NCBI RefSeq assembly: GCF_037975245.1
Contig: NC_092576.1
Coordinates: 13,434,611 to 13,498,610, forward strand
Length of the DNA stretch: 64,000 nt
From: Apostichopus japonicus
Taxonomy: Eukaryota; Echinodermata; Holothuroidea; Aspidochirotida; Stichopodidae
Reading direction: 5' to 3'
Below, piece by piece: positions 61,581-64,000 of this stretch. Both the position numbers and the translations under genes were made by a program. The notes under the pieces were generated by a model. It had not been told where the DNA came from, did no database searches, and saw only the letters and a program-made list of their open reading frames with translations. Every line of letters begins with the position of its first letter. Positions within the stretch are counted from its first letter, which is position 1.

Positions 61581-62780
61581 GTTTAGTATATACTTTGTAT
61601 CATGTAACTTATGTAAGCTATAACATAAGCTAGCATAACATACTTGAAATTATTCACTATGTATCATTCACCCTGTGTATACCTTAGCATAACATACTCT
61701 TTAGGTTAGGGTTAGGGCCATGGATATGGTTAGGGTTAGGGTTAGCATACCCTTGTGTATACTCTAGAATGTCATTATTGTTACTATACACAATGTGTCA
61801 AGGTCTCTGTGTATTCCTAAGCATAACATAGTTGTTTGGTTCACTATGTTAACATAACATACTCTTTAGTTTAGGGTTAGGGGTAGGTTAAGGGTTAGGG
61901 TTAAGGTTAGGGTTAGGGTAAGTTTTAGGGTTAGGGTTAGGGTTGAGGATAGGGTTAGGGTTAGGGTAAGGTTTAAGGCTAGGGTTAGGGTTAGCACACC
62001 CTTGTGTATACCCTAGTATGTCATAATTGTTACTCTACACAATGTGTCAAGGTCTCTGTGTATTCCTAAACATAACATAGTTGTTTGTGTTCACTATGTT
62101 AACATAACATACTCTTTAGTTTAGGGTTAGGGTTAGGTTAAGGGTTAAGGTTAGGGTGAGGGTAAGTTTTAGGGTTAGGGTTAGGGTTGAGGTTAGGGTT
62201 AGGGTAAGGTTTAAGGTTAGGGTTAGGGTTAGCACACCCTTGTGTATACCCTAGTATGTCATAATTGTTACTATACACAATGTGTCAAGGTCTCTGTGTA
62301 TTCCTAAGCATAGCATTGTTGTTTGTATTCACTATGTTTCATGTACCATGTGTATAACCTAGCATAACATACTGTTTAATATATACTATGTATCATGTAC
62401 CTTGTGTAAGCTATAACCTAAGCTAGAATAATATACTTCAATGTATTCACTATATGTATCAATCACCCTGTGTATACCTTAGCATAACACACTCTTTAGT
62501 TTATATTAGGGTTAGGGGTAGCATATCGTTGTGTAGACCCTAGTATGTCATAATTGTTAGTATACTCTATGTGTCAAGTACCCTGTGTATTCCTAAGCAT
62601 AACATAGTTGTTTGTATTCACTATGTATCATGTACCTTGTGTATACCCTAGCATAACATACAGTTTAGTGTATACTATGTACCTTGTGAAAGCTATAGCC
62701 TAAAGCTAGCATAACATACTTGAAAAAAATCACTATGTATCATTCACCATGCATAAACCTTAGCATAACATACTCTTTAG
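61581..62780. repeat. Subtelomeric satellite with interspersed TTAGGG
   Basis: Units of roughly 240-290 bp: GTGTCAAGGTCTCTGTGTAT occurs at 61795, 62044 and 62282 and in variant form at 62569. Each unit contains a block of perfect and imperfect TTAGGG (for example TTAGGGTAAGTTTTAGGG) and AGCATAACATA phrases. Confidence 0.92.
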
Positions 62781-64000
62781 TTAGGGTTAGGGTTAGGGTT
62801 AGGGTTAGGGTTAGGGTTAGGGTTAGGGTTAGGGTTAGGGTTAGGGTTAGGGTTAGGGTTAGGGTTAGGGTTAGGGTTAGGGTTAGGGTTAGGGTTAGGG
62901 TTAGGGTTAGGGTTAGGGTTAGGGTTAGGGTTAGGGTTAGGGTTAGGGTTAGGGTTAGGGTTAGGGTTAGGGTTAGGGTTAGGGTTAGGGTTAGGGTTAG
63001 GGTTAGGGTTAGGGTTAGGGTTAGGGTTAGGGTTAGGGTTAGGGTTAGGGTTAGGGTTAGGGTTAGGGTTAGGGTTAGGGTTAGGGTTAGGGTTAGGGTT
63101 AGGGTTAGGGTTAGGGTTAGGGTTAGGGTTAGGGTTAGGGTTAGGGTTAGGGTTAGGGTTAGGGTTAGGGTTAGGGTTAGGGTTAGGGTTAGGGTTAGGG
63201 TTAGGGTTAGGGTTAGGGTTAGGGTTAGGGTTAGGGTTAGGGTTAGGGTTAGGGTTAGGGTTAGGGTTAGGGTTAGGGTTAGGGTTAGGGTTAGGGTTAG
63301 GGTTAGGGTTAGGGTTAGGGTTAGGGTTAGGGTTAGGGTTAGGGTTAGGGTTAGGGTTAGGGTTAGGGTTAGGGTTAGGGTTAGGGTTAGGGTTAGGGTT
63401 AGGGTTAGGGTTAGGGTTAGGGTTAGGGTTAGGGTTAGGGTTAGGGTTAGGGTTAGGGTTAGGGTTAGGGTTAGGGTTAGGGTTAGGGTTAGGGTTAGGG
63501 TTAGGGTTAGGGTTAGGGTTAGGGTTAGGGTTAGGGTTAGGGTTAGGGTTAGGGTTAGGGTTAGGGTTAGGGTTAGGGTTAGGGTTAGGGTTAGGGTTAG
63601 GGTTAGGGTTAGGGTTAGGGTTAGGGTTAGGGTTAGGGTTAGGGTTAGGGTTAGGGTTAGGGTTAGGGTTAGGGTTAGGGTTAGGGTTAGGGTTAGGGTT
63701 AGGGTTAGGGTTAGGGTTAGGGTTAGGGTTAGGGTTAGGGTTAGGGTTAGGGTTAGGGTTAGGGTTAGGGTTAGGGTTAGGGTTAGGGTTAGGGTTAGGG
63801 TTAGGGTTAGGGTTAGGGTTAGGGTTAGGGTTAGGGTTAGGGTTAGGGTTAGGGTTAGGGTTAGGGTTAGGGTTAGGGTTAGGGTTAGGGTTAGGGTTAG
63901 GGTTAGGGTTAGGGTTAGGGTTAGGGTTAGGGTTAGGGTTAGGGTTAGGGTTAGGGTTAGGGTTAGGGTTAGGGTTAGGGTTAGGGTTAGGGTTAGGGTT
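62781..64000 (+). repeat. Telomere, (TTAGGG)n
   Basis: About 203 perfect copies, G-rich on the + strand toward the right, as expected for the right-hand end of a chromosome. No variant repeats were noticed. The window stops inside the array. Confidence 0.99.

Noticed and set aside
61252-61623. 123-codon frame rich in Phe/Ser/Leu
   Set aside because: It translates a pyrimidine-rich tract (CTTTTCTCTT type) and a G-run inside the subtelomeric insertion.

Overview
This window is eukaryotic, AT-rich and full of introns, and it runs into a chromosome end: the last 1.2 kb is an uninterrupted (TTAGGG)n array. It holds parts of two animal genes, and everything else is introns, mobile elements and tandem repeats. 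The telomere motif, the two gene families, and the mix of L2/CR1-like LINE ends, tRNA-derived SINEs and hAT-like elements suggest a marine invertebrate, possibly a deuterostome such as an echinoderm. The species cannot be fixed from the sequence alone.

Gene 1 (+ strand, 9.6-23.4 kb) is the 3' part of an A1CF/RBM46/RBM47-family RNA-binding protein. Eight spliced exons give 396 codons and a stop: the third RRM, an RG-rich linker, a DND1-type double-stranded RNA-binding domain and a low-complexity tail. The exons for RRM1 and RRM2 are not seen and should lie left of the window. Gene 2 (- strand, 54.7-32.2 kb) is a complete INTS11, the Integrator endonuclease. Twenty-two GT-AG exons join in frame to exactly 600 codons plus a stop, and every metal ligand of the metallo-beta-lactamase/beta-CASP active site is present. 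The two genes converge on an 8.7 kb intergenic stretch (23.4-32.2 kb) in which I see no coding sequence.

Layout: 1-9.2 kb is flank or intron of gene 1, with a minisatellite and a 2.8 kb inverted-repeat transposon (3425-6263) that carries 11 copies of a 14-bp motif. The introns of both genes carry SINEs, LINE 3' ends and many tandem repeats. Several tandem repeats start exactly at a splice junction and copy the junction into the intron. From 55 to 61.6 kb there is a nest of hAT-like and other inverted-repeat elements with readable target-site duplications. A subtelomeric satellite with degenerate TTAGGG follows (59.2-59.4 and 61.6-62.8 kb), split by a 2.2 kb insertion, and then the telomere (62781-64000).

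The most unusual signal is the recurrence of tandem duplications anchored on exon boundaries: donor sites at 13.2 and 51.4 kb, and acceptor sites at 9.6, 37.6, 41.0 and 47.1 kb. They leave rows of decoy splice sites next to real exons.
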